64,000 bases of DNA from Phascolarctos cinereus (lineage: Eukaryota > Chordata > Mammalia > Diprotodontia > Phascolarctidae), in assembly GCF_002099425.1 (NCBI RefSeq), contig NW_018343973.1, forward strand, positions 5,371,001-5,435,000, given 5' to 3'. The position numbers and the translations under genes are program-made. Shown here in pieces: positions 10,735-21,896 of this stretch. Within the stretch, counting starts at the first letter, position 1. The number at the start of each line of letters is the position of its first letter. Under the pieces are notes generated by a model. The model searched no databases, was not told the DNA's origin, and saw nothing but the letters and a program-made list of their open reading frames with translations.

Positions 10735-11300
10735 CAGAGCATGTAACATAAGCAGCAGCAGCAGCAGCAGCCTCAAGATGCCAAGGCAATGTGGAACATC
10801 CAGAAGTCTAGATAGGGAGAGGGTGGGTTTTTCCCTACCTGGTGTTATCTTGGACTGATATGCAGTTGCGGCTCTACTTGGTTTATCAAGCCATCAGCTA
10901 TTAATACACACCTAGAAAATGATTGTGAGTTGAATTAGGAAGTTAATTATAAAGGAGGCTGTGAATTAACCATATGATGGCTTTTGGTGGGGGTTGCAGG
11001 GAGGGTCATTTTGTTTTCTGAGAAAAATTAACCTTTTTCACCAAGTCAGTAAATGTAAATCTTTGACCTTCTATTTTTCCCCAGAGGGTGGAAATAATAT
11101 TAGTGAGGAGCTATGAAGTTGAAATTAAGATTTCAAAAACTGTGGCCAAAAAAGACATTCTCTGTGATTTCCAAAGTTAGAAATTGAGAAAGAGTATAAT
11201 TCACTCACATTGTAACACAATAGTTCATTAAAGTATCCATTTAGATCTTTAAAATTCACTGCAATCATAAATATAAATGCTTCCCTTGACTGAGAAAAAA
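10735..11300 (+). other. PRELID3A: Probable start of PRELID3A 3' UTR
   Basis: Sequence after the stop is free of SINEs to about 11320, where a hAT-like element begins. It starts with a short CAG tract (10751-10770). ATTAAA at 11227-11232 is the only reasonable poly(A)-signal variant I see nearby; no AATAAA is present. The end is a guess. Confidence 0.35.
10751..10770 (+). repeat. (AGC)n triplet tract
   Basis: Six to seven uninterrupted AGC units, 17 bases after the PRELID3A stop codon, so it would be transcribed as a CAG repeat in the 3' UTR. Confidence 0.9.
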
Positions 11301-11321
11301 AAAGTTGTTTCTATGGGCAAG

Positions 11322-11524
11322 AGCAGGGGTTTTTAACTTTGCTGTGTCACAGACCCTTTTGGCAGGCTGATGAAACCTATGGAGCCCTTTTCAGAAGAAG
11401 AATGTTTTTGATGCATCAAACAAAATATTTAGGATCACAGAGGAAACCAATTATTTTGAAATACATTTCTCAAAAACAATTTTTTTTGAAGTTCATAGAC
11501 TCCAGGTTAAGAACACTTGGACTT
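11322..11524 (-). mobile_element. hAT-like DNA transposon, second copy
   Basis: CAGGGGTTTTTAACTTTGCT at one end, CAGGTTAAGAACACTTGG at the other; the interior GACCCTTTTGGCAGGCTGAT, GAGGAAACCAATTATTTTGA is the reverse of the 799-994 copy. Confidence 0.65.
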
Positions 11525-11940
11525 GAGGAACATTGGCAAAGCACAACTGAACACTGCTGCAGATAGGCTGCATTATTCTAAGTTCTCTGCACCCTTTAGA
11601 TAGTACACATCTACCAGTCAGTGCTTACTGTCCTTCCATGAACCTGCATCCATGTTGCATATACAGCAACACCCCCCACCCTAGTAGATTTCATTGCCTC
11701 ACCCTAAAAGCAGGATTTAGGGGGAATTTAAGAGGTAGGTCTCCTCTTGGCTATAATTACATAATTAATACCTTGAATAACAAATCCTTGTATTAAACTA
11801 GTGTTTGGAAATAGGAGTGGGAATATATTTTCCTAATTTATGTTCTTTGTAACTAATATGACAGACTAAGTAGTTTGAGCTACTTTAAGAAGTAGACTAT
11901 TTTGCTAACATATTCTTTGCTTTAGGTGCATGATGTTTTC

Positions 11941-12009
11941 TCTCTGTGTGTGTCTGTCTCTGTCTCTGTTTCTGTCTGTGTCTGTGTCTGTCTCTGTCTG
12001 TTTTCTCTA
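11941..12009. repeat. (TCTG/TG)n low-complexity tract
   Basis: Irregular alternation of TCTG, TCTC and TG units abutting the 3' end of the 7SL pseudogene. Confidence 0.9.
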
Positions 12010-12030
12010 TCTCTCATTTAAAAAAAAAAA

Positions 12031-12586
12031 GACAAGGTTGCCCTAGCTCTCCCAGGCTGGAAGTTCAGGGGCTTCTCATGGGCTTGATCCCACTACAGAT
12101 TGGCACAGGAGCTTTGACTTGCTCTTTTTCCAGTCTGGGCCACTTTGCCTCTCTTTTTATTGTTGTTCTGTTGTTTGTCATGTCTGACTCTTCAGGACCC
12201 CATTTGGGGTTTTCTTTGTAGAGATACTGGAAAGGTTTGCCGTTTTCTTCTCTGGATCATTTTACAGATGAGGGAACTGAGGCAAACTGAGTTAAGTGAC
12301 TTGCACAGGGTCACACAGCTAATAAATGTCTGAGGCCAGATTTGAACTCAGGTCTTCCTGATTCCGGGCCCAGTGCTGTATACACTGTGCCCCTAGCTGC
12401 CCTGGTCTCTCTCTAGGCACCCTAATAACCCCATGTTTTTGAAGGCTCACCATATCAATAACAAATTGAGTGCAGATACTCAGTAGGCATAGCCTACTGC
12501 AGTTCAAAACTCCTAAGCTCAATAGACCTGCCAGCCTCAGCCTTCCTGGTGGCTGGGATTATAGGCATGTATCGCCATGTTTGGTG
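12031..12586 (-). pseudogene. RN7SL-like: 7SL (SRP) RNA pseudogene, split by a SINE
   Basis: On the minus strand, 12586 down to about 12405 matches the 5' half of 7SL RNA: ATGCCTATAATCCCAGCCAC, GGAAGGCTGAGGCTGGCAGG, TAGGAGTTTTGAACTGCAGT, AGGCTATGCC and ATTGATATGGTGA. After an interruption, 12150 down to 12031 matches the 3' half: GTGGCCCAGACTGGAAAAAG, GAGCAAGTCAAAGCTCCTGT, CTGTAGTGGGATCAAGCC and TTCCAGCCTGGGAGAGCTAG, ending in CTTGTC plus an oligo-T run. It therefore covers essentially the whole 300-nt RNA, with many substitutions. It is a dead copy. Instead of an A tail its 3' end is an oligo-T run, as at a Pol III terminator. Known 7SL-derived SINEs belong to primates, rodents and relatives, so in a marsupial a direct 7SL pseudogene is the better reading. 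Confidence 0.88.
12151..12404 (-). mobile_element. MAR1-type SINE inserted in the 7SL pseudogene
   Basis: Antisense MAR1: it starts with TTGTTGTTCTGTTG (reverse of the AACAACAA tail), then CATTTGGGGTTTTC, the core CATTTTACAGATGAGG and ends with the tRNA-like head complement CCCTAGCTGCC. The 7SL sequence resumes on either side at adjoining positions; short CTCTCT stretches flank it and may be the target duplication. Confidence 0.9.
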
Positions 12587-12724
12587 TCATGTTTCTTTCA
12601 AAACATAGAATATAGACACATATATTTCTGTCTGAGTGCATGGGGTTTCCCCCCCAAAAAAACCCCAACAACCCAACAACATAGAACATAGAAACATGTT
12701 TCAAAAGCCTAGAAGTGATCTTGA

Positions 12725-13022
12725 TGGACCTGGTGTCAGGTAGATATGGGTTTGAATCCTGTCATAGACACTTACTAGCTCTTTTACCCTGGAAACTTAG
12801 TCAACTCTCTGAAGTTCAGTTGCTTTACCTATAAGATGGGAATAACAGTAGCATCTACCTCATAGCCTGTTGCAAGGATTACATGAGATATTTAGATATA
12901 TATGTGTGTACACACATCTGTATACACACATATGTATGCATATATGTATATACATGTGTGTGTATTTTATAAACCTGAAAGCATTTATATATACATATGT
13001 TTATATAATTATTATTATTATT
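12725..13022 (+). mobile_element. MIR-type SINE with embedded microsatellite
   Basis: TTACTAGCTCTTTTACCCTG, GCATCTACCTCATAGCCTGT, then an (ATGT/TA)n tract at about 12893-12965, then TATAAACCTGAAAGCATTTA and (ATT)n. Confidence 0.7.
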
Positions 13023-13860
13023 CCACTCATTACACCTAGTTTTGCCCTCTGGGTCCAAGTAGAAAAATCTAATTCTTTTTCTACATGACAGTCCTTGAAA
13101 CACTTAAAGGCAACTAACATGCCTTCATTTAAGTTTTCCTATCTCTGGGCTAACAGCCCCAGATCTATTAACCAAACCCTCATATGGCATGTGTGTGTGA
13201 GTGTGTATACGCACACACATATTTACCGTCTTCCACATCTCCAGTTTATCAATGCCCTTCCTAAAATGTGGAGCCCGAAATGGAACATATTATTCCAGAT
13301 GTGTTCTGGCTAGGGCCATTATCTCCCTAGTCCCGAAATCTGTGTATTTCTTATTGTGGCACATAATTACATTCACTTTCCTGGCTACTACATCACATTG
13401 TTGATAAATTTTGACTTTGCCATCTGCTAAAACCCCAGATCTTTTGTTGATGAATTTTTATCTTAGTCATGCCTCCCCCATCTTATACTTGTGAATTTGG
13501 CTTTTTTTTTTTAGCCTAAGTACAAGTCTATGCCTTTGTCCTTATTCAATTATATGTTTTTAGATTCAGAGATTCAGTCCAGAGTTTTAGACTGCCAAGA
13601 TCTTTGGAGATCCTGACTCTCTTATCCAGTGTGTTAGTTATCCTTTTCAGTTTTTTCTTACCTTAAAATTTGATAAGCTTTCCATCTATGCCTGTATCTA
13701 AGTTAGTGATTAAAATGTCAACCCACAATAAAAAGTCCACCCACAGTAGATCTCAGTGCCTTCCACTTCAGTGGAGACCTCCTCCTGGTCTACACTGATT
13801 CATTCGTGGCTACTCTTTGGGAACTTTTATACAAAGCACTGTTTCTAGACATCACAAGAA
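13023..13860 (-). mobile_element. CR1/L3 LINE, antisense, second copy
   Basis: TTTTGCCCTCTGGGTCCAAG, ATGCCCTTCCTAAAATGTGG, CCAGATGTGTTCTGGCTAGG, GTCATGCCTCCCCCATCTTA, TCAGTGGAGACCTCCTCC. A TG/CA tract (13185-13222) interrupts it. Open frames here are remnants. Confidence 0.82.
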
Positions 13861-13944
13861 TATGCAAGAAGTTTAAACATTAATTTTTCTGTCTAAAAAC
13901 TTTGATTAAGTGGGGATATAGAAAAGACCTAGAACAATTAATTT

Positions 13945-14098
13945 TTTTTTTGCTTTTTGGTGAGGCAGTCAGGGTTAAGTGACTTGCCCAGGGTCACACA
14001 ACTAGTAAGTGTCATGTGTCTGAGGTCAAATTTGAACTCAGGTCCTCCTCTTGACTCCAGGGCTGGTGCTCTATCCACTATGCCACCTAGCTGCCCTT
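13945..14098 (-). mobile_element. WSINE1-like SINE, antisense
   Basis: T-tract, GGTTAAGTGACTTGCCCAGG, TTTGAACTCAGGTCCTCC, GCCACCTAGCTGCCC. Flanked by CAATTAATT (13936-13944) and CAATTAAAT (14099 on) as target duplication. Confidence 0.88.
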
Positions 14099-14129
14099 CA
14101 ATTAAATTTTTTAGTTAATTAATTAAATT

Positions 14130-15139
14130 AGATTTTAAACTAAGTATATAAATGCTAAGGAGCTCATAAGGAGGAGAAATATGGAATAGATGAGCTGAGT
14201 TTTATGCCAGGCATTGAGAAAGAGGTTCAGATATGGATTAGCAGAAGGGAAGGTATTTATAACCTAATGTAAAAATATCCCTTCATTCTAGTAAATCGCT
14301 CTGAAGTTACTAACTTAAAATTTTTTCTACTGGTTGTAAAATGATATTTTTAATGCAGTATCCACAAGGAATGACTGTATACCCTAAAATTTGCAGTTAT
14401 TGAAAACCAAAGAACAGTTGATAGGGTATAGTCCAGAGCTGAACTTCAGATAGTTAAACTACTACTGTGCTCTGTCTTAGATATGAATTATAGCTGATGA
14501 AATCTTCCATGTCATTTTCTTTATGCAAACAGTTTTGAATTTCAGTTAGAAGGAGTGAATTTAATTGTATTTGGAATCCTGTTTGGACCTTATTGGCCAT
14601 ATTGAAACTTAAAACTTTATATGAAAAAATTTCTTATAATAGAAGAAATACCAGTGTTGGGGAAACTACTACAGAATTTTGAAATTTGAAAGTCCTTTGG
14701 GGAGATTGTTTGAATTATTCTGATTTTGAAGCAGTGAAAACACTACCTGTAGTAGTTTTGGATTTCTGTTTCATTTTCTTGGTGGTAGTGGCAGTGACTA
14801 GATAGAAGGTAGGGATATGAGTGTTCTACACCAAAACCCTGATTACCCAGTCAGTGAACCCTGATGAAATGCTGGCATTGTAGAATGGACTTTTAAACTC
14901 CCAGTGCCCATGAGGGTGAAATCCAAATTGATTTGGGAGGTTCTGGGGTAAAATACACTATTCTGTTGGGGCAGGAGGGAGTCAATTGCTGTGCCTTAAG
15001 GTCATAGGCCAAGTTAGGCCTGGGGAATTATAACTAGATGGAGTAGTTTAGGAAATTTAAGTATCATTTCTAGTCTGAGTTTAGGTAGTTTTCTTTTGTG
15101 TTTTCTATGCCTCTGTTGCCTGTAAATTACATGACGAAA
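14130..15139. other. Intergenic, no recognisable feature
   Basis: About 1 kb of ordinary AT-rich sequence with no repeat, ORF or RNA signature that I can support. It ends at an L2 3' end (15140-15258). Confidence 0.5.
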
Positions 15140-15258
15140 GGGACTATGTAGCAGCTAAATTGTTAGCTGCTCAAAGGCATGGATTAGGTTTCCACCTTTT
15201 TTGTGCATCCAACATTGGGTACATAGTGGGCATTTAGATACCTGATGAATGAATAATC
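15140..15258 (+). mobile_element. L2 3' end
   Basis: GCTGCTCAAAGGCATGGATT, TGTGCATCCAACATTGGGTA, GGGCATTTAGATACCTGATG. Confidence 0.65.
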
Positions 15259-15829
15259 AAACTATATTAGCAGCTCACTGGAAAGGATAAGTTTTAATTT
15301 AATCAGTAATAGCTTCATAACAACATAGAATCTCTGAATATCATCAGAAAATGTCTTCATATATGTCATGCTTTTATTGACCATATTGTCTTCAAAGTGA
15401 AGTGAATATAATATCAACTGCTAGTTTAATTGCCTTTTAAATTTCCTCTTATTTGGTATATGTACCCTAATCTAACTTTTGTGGCCATATTAAGTACTGC
15501 CTTTATATAGACAACCAATAATATATATTGGTTCAATAACCTAAAGAATATTTTGTGCATTTACGTAGCAGACTCGTTTCCAGAGGGTTTTTAGATGTCT
15601 AATTGTTGGTTTACAAATTGAGATAAATGATTCAGAGAGGAAGAGACATATATAGTAACTCAGCAGTGAAATGCTAGAAATGGAGCACAATCTCAGAAGA
15701 TTGGTGATTGTGATCTTTAAGAGTTATATGTGAAACAAAACCCGAGTAGTAGACATTATTAGGTCATAATTCCTGAAGGTGCTGATGGGATGAGCCCCTG
15801 AACCAAGCAACTTTAGAATGTAACTCTGA

Positions 15830-15922
15830 CGTGTATATATACATTTATGTGTGTTTGCATGTGTGTGTATATATATATGTACATGTCTGTGTATGTATGT
15901 GTGTATACATATATATGCAATT
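15830..15922. repeat. (TA/TG)n microsatellite
   Basis: Interrupted GTGTATATAT / TGTGTATGTA alternation. Confidence 0.9.
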
Positions 15923-16049
15923 AAATGTTGAATTTTAGCGTGTACTCAGACTTAAAAATAACTGCACTGACCCAGTATTTTTACAGGTGATTAGTAAAAA
16001 GGTAACAATTATCAGATCATGTAGTTTTGAGAGCCTTTTGTTTTGTTTT

Positions 16050-17030
16050 TGTTTTATTTTTTCCCACTTAATAGTATTTTTTTTCTGATTACATGTAAAG
16101 ATAGTTTTCAACATTCACTTTTATAAGATTTTGAGTTCCAAATTTTTTTCTCTCTCACTCCTTCCCCTTCTTCTCCCCCCTCCCCAAGATGGATGGCAAA
16201 CAATCTGATATAGGCTATACATGTACAGTCATATTAAACATATTGCCACAATAGTCATACTGTTTTTGGGGGTTTTGTTTTGTTTTGTTTTGGTGAGGCA
16301 ATCAAGGTTGCCTGACTTGCCTAGGGTCACACAGCTAGTAAATGTCAAGTGTCTGAGGTTGGATTTGAACTCAAGTCCTCCTGACTCCAAGGCCAAAACT
16401 CTATCCACTGAGCCACCTAGCTGCCCTGCACATTAATCATATTGTGAAAGAACAATCAGAACAAAAGGAAAAATCATGAGAAAGAGAAAAAAAAGAGGGA
16501 GAGAAAATAGTATGCTTTGATCTGCATTCAATCTCCACATCTCTTTCTCTGGGTGTGGATAGCATTTTCTATCATGAGTCTTTTGGAATTGCCTTAGATC
16601 ATTGTTTTGCTGAGAAGAGCTAACTCTATCAAAGCTGATTGTCACAGAATGTTGCCGTTACTGTGTGCGATGTTCCCCTGGTTCTGCTCACTTCATCAGT
16701 TCATATAACTGCAGGTTTTTCTGAAATCCTCCTGTTCATCATTTCTTATAGCACAATAGTATTCCATTACATTCATATACCACAACTTGTTCAGCCATTT
16801 CCCAATTGATGGGCATTCCCTCAAATTCCAATTCTTTGCCACCACAAAAAGAGCTGTTATAAATATTTTTGTACATATGCTCCTTTCCCCTTTTTTATGA
16901 TCTCTTTGGGATACAGACCTAGTAGTGCTATTTCTGGATCAAAAGGTAGGCACAGTTTTATAGGCCGTTGGGTGTAGTTCCAAATTGTTCACCAGAACGG
17001 TTGGATCAGTTTACTTGATAGCCTTTTGAC
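16050..17030 (-). mobile_element. L1 3' fragment, antisense
   Basis: Minus strand again carries the ORF2-end coding for EYYCAIRNDEQ-like residues (complement of GCACAATAGTATTCCATTAC), the GEWLNK-like block (complement of TCAGCCATTTCCCAATTGAT) and the same 3' UTR as at 4791-5505. It extends further into ORF2 than that copy. Confidence 0.82.
16263..16429 (-). mobile_element. WSINE1-like SINE nested in the L1
   Basis: TTGGTGAGGCAATCAAGGTT, GGATTTGAACTCAAGTCCTC, GAGCCACCTAGCTGCCC. Flanks ACAATAGTCATACTG (16248-16262) and ACATTAATCATATTG (16430-16444) match at 12 of 15 bases, an aged target duplication. Confidence 0.9.
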
Positions 17031-17479
17031 TACAGCATCTCCATATTTTTTTAAAAAATAAATTACCTTCAATATTGACCCAACATAAGAGTGTGTTTAA
17101 AGGCACTCACTAATTGGGTTTTGAGATTTCTTTCATGGTAAGATCAGGATATAAAGAAGCTGGTTTATCTAGCCTCCTATCCACTAGAAATATGTTAACT
17201 GACTGCTTCAACATTTTGGCAATACTGATAACTGGTTCAATTCAACTAAACCCCTTCACACAGTAGCTATATTTTATGAACCAAAAATTGTGACACATGA
17301 CCAAAGAACTTTGCTTTGCGGTCACTATTGCTTACGTCTTTCTGTTAATACTCACAGTGAGGTTTTATTTCATTTTACTATTGAAAGCCTGAGAGGGGGA
17401 AAGGAGATGATGATGATAATGATGTAGTAAGATTTTCCCTTTTATTTGTCTATGCTTATACACGTATATGTTGTTTCCC

Positions 17480-17592
17480 CTGATAGAGTGCAAGGTCTTT
17501 GAGTACAGGGTCTTTTTTTTTTGTCTTCTTACCCCTGTTGCCTAGTATAGATACTTAATAGACTCTACTAAATGTTTATTGATTGATTGGTA
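17480..17592 (+). mobile_element. L2 3' end
   Basis: GTGCAAGGTCTTTGAGTACA, CTGTTGCCTAGTATAGATAC, AAATGTTTATTGATTGATTG. Confidence 0.7.
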
Positions 17593-18059
17593 ACTGATAT
17601 GATTACTTTCTTCACCAAATATAGCAAGAAGTTCCTCTACATTATATCATTCTAGGTAATCCTCATTCATGACTTTCTGGAGCTCTTTCATAGAGGATTT
17701 ATTCAACAGGCAGGACAACTTTTTCTAGTTTTTTCATATTTTGGGTGCAGTAACGTTATACTTGGACTATACATGTGTTATTTCTTGGTCTCAATATGTT
17801 ACTGCCCTGCCTCTTTTCTGGTCATAGTCTTTTACACAATATTTTTCATGTGTTATCCTGTGACACTATGTGACAGTCTATTAACATCTACTTTATGTTT
17901 TTCCATTGTCTCTTGGGTCATCTGATTTTTTTAATCCTTCTGAGATTGTGGCATTCCATGCATTGTAGACATATTGCGTCACTGGGGAAATAATTTTTAA
18001 AAAATGGGCTTTTGCAGAAGTGAGCATTTTGTCATCATTGCAAGGTTAGTCTTGCTTCT

Positions 18060-18135
18060 CTGTTTTATGTGCCCAGTGCTTAACGTAGTGCTTTGCACAT
18101 TGTAAGCATTTTACAAATGCTTTTTAATTTAGTCA
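18060..18135 (+). mobile_element. L2 3' end fragment
   Basis: GCCCAGTGCTTAACGTAGTG, CATTGTAAGCATTTTACAAA. The preceding 17593-18060 shows nothing I can identify. Confidence 0.55.
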
Positions 18136-18475
18136 TTGCAGCATCCAATGCCCTGGCCAGTCTATACTCTTGCTCAGTTATGAACTGACCTTATTGTGCA
18201 TCTTTCAAAAATGTCCCAGATAAATTAGTGATGGTCTGACTTACTGGGCTACTCTTCAAATCATGTTTCAATCTGGTAATATATGAGTCATGAAGCAGAT
18301 AGAATGAGAAATTGATGGAATAGAAATGAAAGGAGAGAAAAATTAGAAGTGAGTCCCAGTCTCTTTGATAAGGAAGAGTTCTTCCCCGAGCTCCATTTTC
18401 TCTTTTTCTAGATTAGAAGCAATGCTTCTCTCCGCTCACAGAGCCACCACCCTTGTTCAGGTCCTTATTATCTAC

Positions 18476-18690
18476 ACCAGAGACATCAAACACATGGCCC
18501 CCGGGCCTCACAGGCCCACAACACTTGGAGTACAGCCAGGAACAGATTGAAAAGTCACTGAGAAATATCTAACAAAATGAAAAAAATTAAACAGAACATA
18601 GATAATGTTAATTTGTGGTTTTCTAAGTCAATATGCAGCCTGAAGTTATCCTTATGTACAGTGGTCCCTCTTTTTGATTTTGATACCGCT
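18476..18690 (+). mobile_element. hAT-like non-autonomous element
   Basis: Begins ACCAGAGACATCAAACACAT, GGCCCCCGGGCCTCACAGGC and ends TTTTTGATTTTGATACC, giving imperfect inverted ends. The interior AACAGAACATAGATAATG is of a family frequent in marsupials. Confidence 0.55.
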
Positions 18691-18929
18691 GACCTACATA
18701 ACTAAAGTAATCTCTTAGTTGGTTTTCCTGCCTTAAGTTTCTCCCCTCTCCAGTCCATCTTTTATACAACTGCCAACCTGATTTTCCTAGAATGAAATCT
18801 GACCAGGTCACTCTCCAACTAAATATATTTCAGTGGTTCCCTTTTACCTCCACAATCAAACTATTCTGCTAGGCTTTTAAAATACTTCACAATGTAGCCC
18901 CAACCATCCTTTCCAGCTTTATTGCATTT

Positions 18930-19184
18930 TTGTTTTGGTTGTTCAGTCGTGTGCAACTCTCCTTGACCTTATTTTGAGTTTTCTAGGCAAAGATACTAAA
19001 CTAGATACTAAATTGTTTTGCTGTTTCCTTCTCCAGCTCATTTTATAGATGAGGAAACTGAGGCAAACAGAATTAAGTGACTTCCCCAGGGTCACACAGC
19101 TAGTGTCTGAGGCCAAATTTGAACTTAGGTCTTTCCAACTCCAGGCCTGGTACTCTATCCACTGCACCACCTAGCTGCTCCAAA
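18930..19184 (-). mobile_element. MAR1-type SINE inserted in L2
   Basis: TTGTTCAGTCGTGTGCAACT through CACCTAGCTGCTCC in antisense. ATTGCATTT at 18921-18929 and 19185-19193 is a perfect target duplication. Confidence 0.92.
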
Positions 19185-19274
19185 ATTGCATTTCTCCAGC
19201 CAAAGTGGCCTTCTTACTGTTCTTCATGAGTGGCACTCCATCTCCCAGCTGCGTGCCTTTGCACAGGCTGTCCC

Positions 19275-19395
19275 CTACATATCTGTATCTGTATCTATCT
19301 ATAGATACAGATATGGCTATAGATAGGCAGAGATAGAGATCTCTATAGATATACAGGTAGATAGATCGATAGATGGATAGAGATAGTGATATATC
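19275..19395. repeat. (TATC/GATA)n microsatellite
   Basis: Interrupted TATC then GATA units, partly self-complementary across the tract. Confidence 0.9.
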
Positions 19396-20119
19396 AATCA
19401 TTCACTTCTCACCTTGAGTCTCTCATAATCCCTGGTTTCCTTCTAGGATCAGCTTGAGGGCCACCTTCTGCATGCAACCTCTTCTGATCCTAGTGCCTTA
19501 CTCACCCAAATCACCCTCTAAACATCTTGTGTATATATTTTCTGTGTGTGTGTGTGTGTAAAAAAATATATGTATACATATGTGTGTATGTGTATATGTA
19601 TGTGTGTATGTATATTTGCTGTCTCTCTTGGCTACATTGTAAGCTTTGAGAGCAAAAACTGTTTTCACTTTTGTCCTTAATCCCATTGCCTAGAAGGGTG
19701 TATGGTGTGTATTAGCAATGAACAAATGCTTGTTGGTGAATTGATTGAATACAGAAAGACCATGGAGGACATAACAGTCGGTCTTAGGGCACAGAGAAAT
19801 AAAACAAAAGTTATCAGTATTTCCCAGGAAAACCCAAGTTCAGTGTCTATTTATATTCTTTCTTAAAAATAAATTATAAATTTAACCTTGAATAACAATC
19901 AAATAAACATTAAAAAACAGGAGGTAAAATCTAACTCTACACTTTCAGCCTTTAATAAGATAGGACCAAATGTATTAAATGACAAATAGGAAAAGAAAAG
20001 GCTTTTGTTCTATGGTTCTAGGCCTGCCCCAAGCTCCACCAGCCTTGGCCCTGTGTCTTGTTCTTTTTCTCCTTCCTACACTTGTAGTCACTGTACATAC
20101 TGTTCTGTTTGTGCTGATC

Positions 20120-20800
20120 TACTATTCCTTTAAAAATGTTTTGTTATCTTCTGTTTTTATGTCACTCTTATTTCTTAATATGTTCTTTTTCCACACTCCT
20201 CCCGTACATCAATACATCCCTTGTAACACAGAATAAAGAGGGGGAAAAGTGATTCAGCAAAATTAATATATCAACATTCAGAAAGAAGATGCCATGTTCC
20301 ACACTCATAGTCCTCCTTCTCTACAAGGAAAGGTAGGAGGAGCATTTTAAAATTTTCTTCTTCAGGGCCAACTTTGGTCATTATAGTTACATAGCTTTCT
20401 GTTTCATTTTTTGTTGCTGTTCTTTCCATTTACATTGTTGCAATCTTTGTATGTATTCTTTCCCTGGCTTTACTTACTTTACTTTGACTCATTTCATGTC
20501 TTTTCAAGTTTCTGTGAATTATTAATTTCACATTTTCCTGCTGCACAGTGACATTTCATTACATTTATGTATCCCAATCTGATTAGCCATTTCCTATTGA
20601 TGTGTATCTACTTAGTTTTGAATTCTTAGATACCAAAAAATATTGCTAAGAATAAAGGAACTCTCTGTCTTTGATTGCCTTGGGTCAAAGCAGTAAGATT
20701 TCTGGGTCAAAAGGAATAGATATTTTAATCACTTGTGATTTTTTGCATAATTCCAAATTGTTTTTCAGGATGGCTAGACTAATTCAGATCTCTATTTCCC
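20120..20800 (-). mobile_element. Older L1-type 3' fragment, antisense
   Basis: CATTACATTTATGTATCCCA, AGCCATTTCCTATTGATGTG and TTTTTCAGGATGGCTAGACT align with the other L1 copies but with many changes, so it is an older subfamily or member. Confidence 0.6.
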
Positions 20801-20824
20801 ATTTCTTCTTAAAAAAAAAAGTAC

Positions 20825-20962
20825 AAATATTGTCACCATTTTCTAGATGAAAAACTAAGGCTCAAAGAAGTTAAATGCCTAATGAAGATCTGAGGTAGGA
20901 GTCAGACCCATGTCCCTAATTCCAAGTCAGTGTTCTTTTGACTATATCATACTGATTCTCTT
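20825..20962 (-). mobile_element. MIR fragment, antisense
   Basis: CACCATTTTCTAGATGAAAA, AACTAAGGCTCAAAGAAGTT, TAGGAGTCAGACCCATGTCC. Confidence 0.6.
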
Positions 20963-21239
20963 CTTTTGTCTTTAACTGTTTCTTCCTTGTCTCTTTTTCC
21001 CAAACCCTTAGATTTGTTCTGCCTTTATATCCTCTTATCTCTTATCCCTCTATATTTTTCTCACTTTATTCATCTCAAATAGTCATACTGCCTGGCACAA
21101 GAGTAAGCCCTTTAATAAAATAAATGCTTATTATCTAGTCACCAAATTTCAAGAGTCACCTATAAGCACATGATTCTTTATGTCCAGCTCTGCCATTACT
21201 TCAGAAACTCCCAATAAGCATTTCTGTCAAGGGCAACTG

Positions 21240-21552
21240 CTGTTCACTAGTCTCCAATGTCTTCATGATAGTTGTCTCCAAGTATTGGATTGGATGTCGT
21301 GAGAATGATGGATTATAATTGTTCCACTGGCCTTAAAAGGCAGAACAAATAGGAACAATGAGTAATAAGAAGAAAAAGAAACTTTCCAACAATTAGCGTT
21401 ATCTCAAAATGGAATATACTGCCCTGGGAGATAATGGTTCTCAAGAACCATATATCTTCAGGAAGATGACTTATCTGGTATCTTTAGAAAGACTTCTTCA
21501 AGTCCAGCTTGGACTAGATCTCTTCTAACTTAGAGATTCTGTGATCCTGTTA
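21240..21552 (+). mobile_element. CR1/L3 LINE 3' end, sense
   Basis: AAACTTTCCAACAATTAGCG, GGAATATACTGCCCTGGGAG, CAGCTTGGACTAGATCTCTT and TTAGAGATTCTGTGATCCTG are the sense form of the CR1/L3 end seen inverted at 3628. Confidence 0.75.
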
Positions 21553-21896
21553 TCTTGTCCCGGTGATAAAGGAAGGGTGGTAGTTATTTTTTGTTTGCCT
21601 TGTTTTATTGCCTAGAATACTACCTAGGAGAGCAAATAAGGGAGAATGGAAATGGCATCTTTAAGACCAGTGTTGGCAGCTGTAAGAGTGGGGAGAATTT
21701 TCCATTAGCATTTGCCCTTATCTCCCCTCTCTCTTTCCTATTCACTCCTGGCTCCGGGCCTGGGGTAAAGAGGTTTTCAGTGAGGGGTGGTTGGATCCTT
21801 CAATCAAGCAGGGAGAGGGGGGTAGGGGAGTGGGAATGTGAAAAGATGGGCTTGCTTACAGGTGATCTTTTGGTACATAAGGAAGGTATGTATATT

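Larger units (their letters stand above)
18691..19745 (+). mobile_element. L2 LINE with insertions
   Basis: CCAGTCCATCTTTTATACAA, CTGACCAGGTCACTCTCCAA, AGTGGCACTCCATCTCCCAG, GCGTGCCTTTGCACAGGCTG and GAACAAATGCTTGTTGGTGA are L2 blocks in order. A SINE (18930-19184), a TATC tract (about 19275-19395) and a TG/TA tract (19535-19615) interrupt it. Confidence 0.82.

Noticed and set aside
12031-12586. Alu/B1-type 7SL SINE.
   Set aside because: Both the Alu and S domains of 7SL are present over nearly the full length, whereas Alu-type SINEs lack the S domain, and the genome is marsupial.
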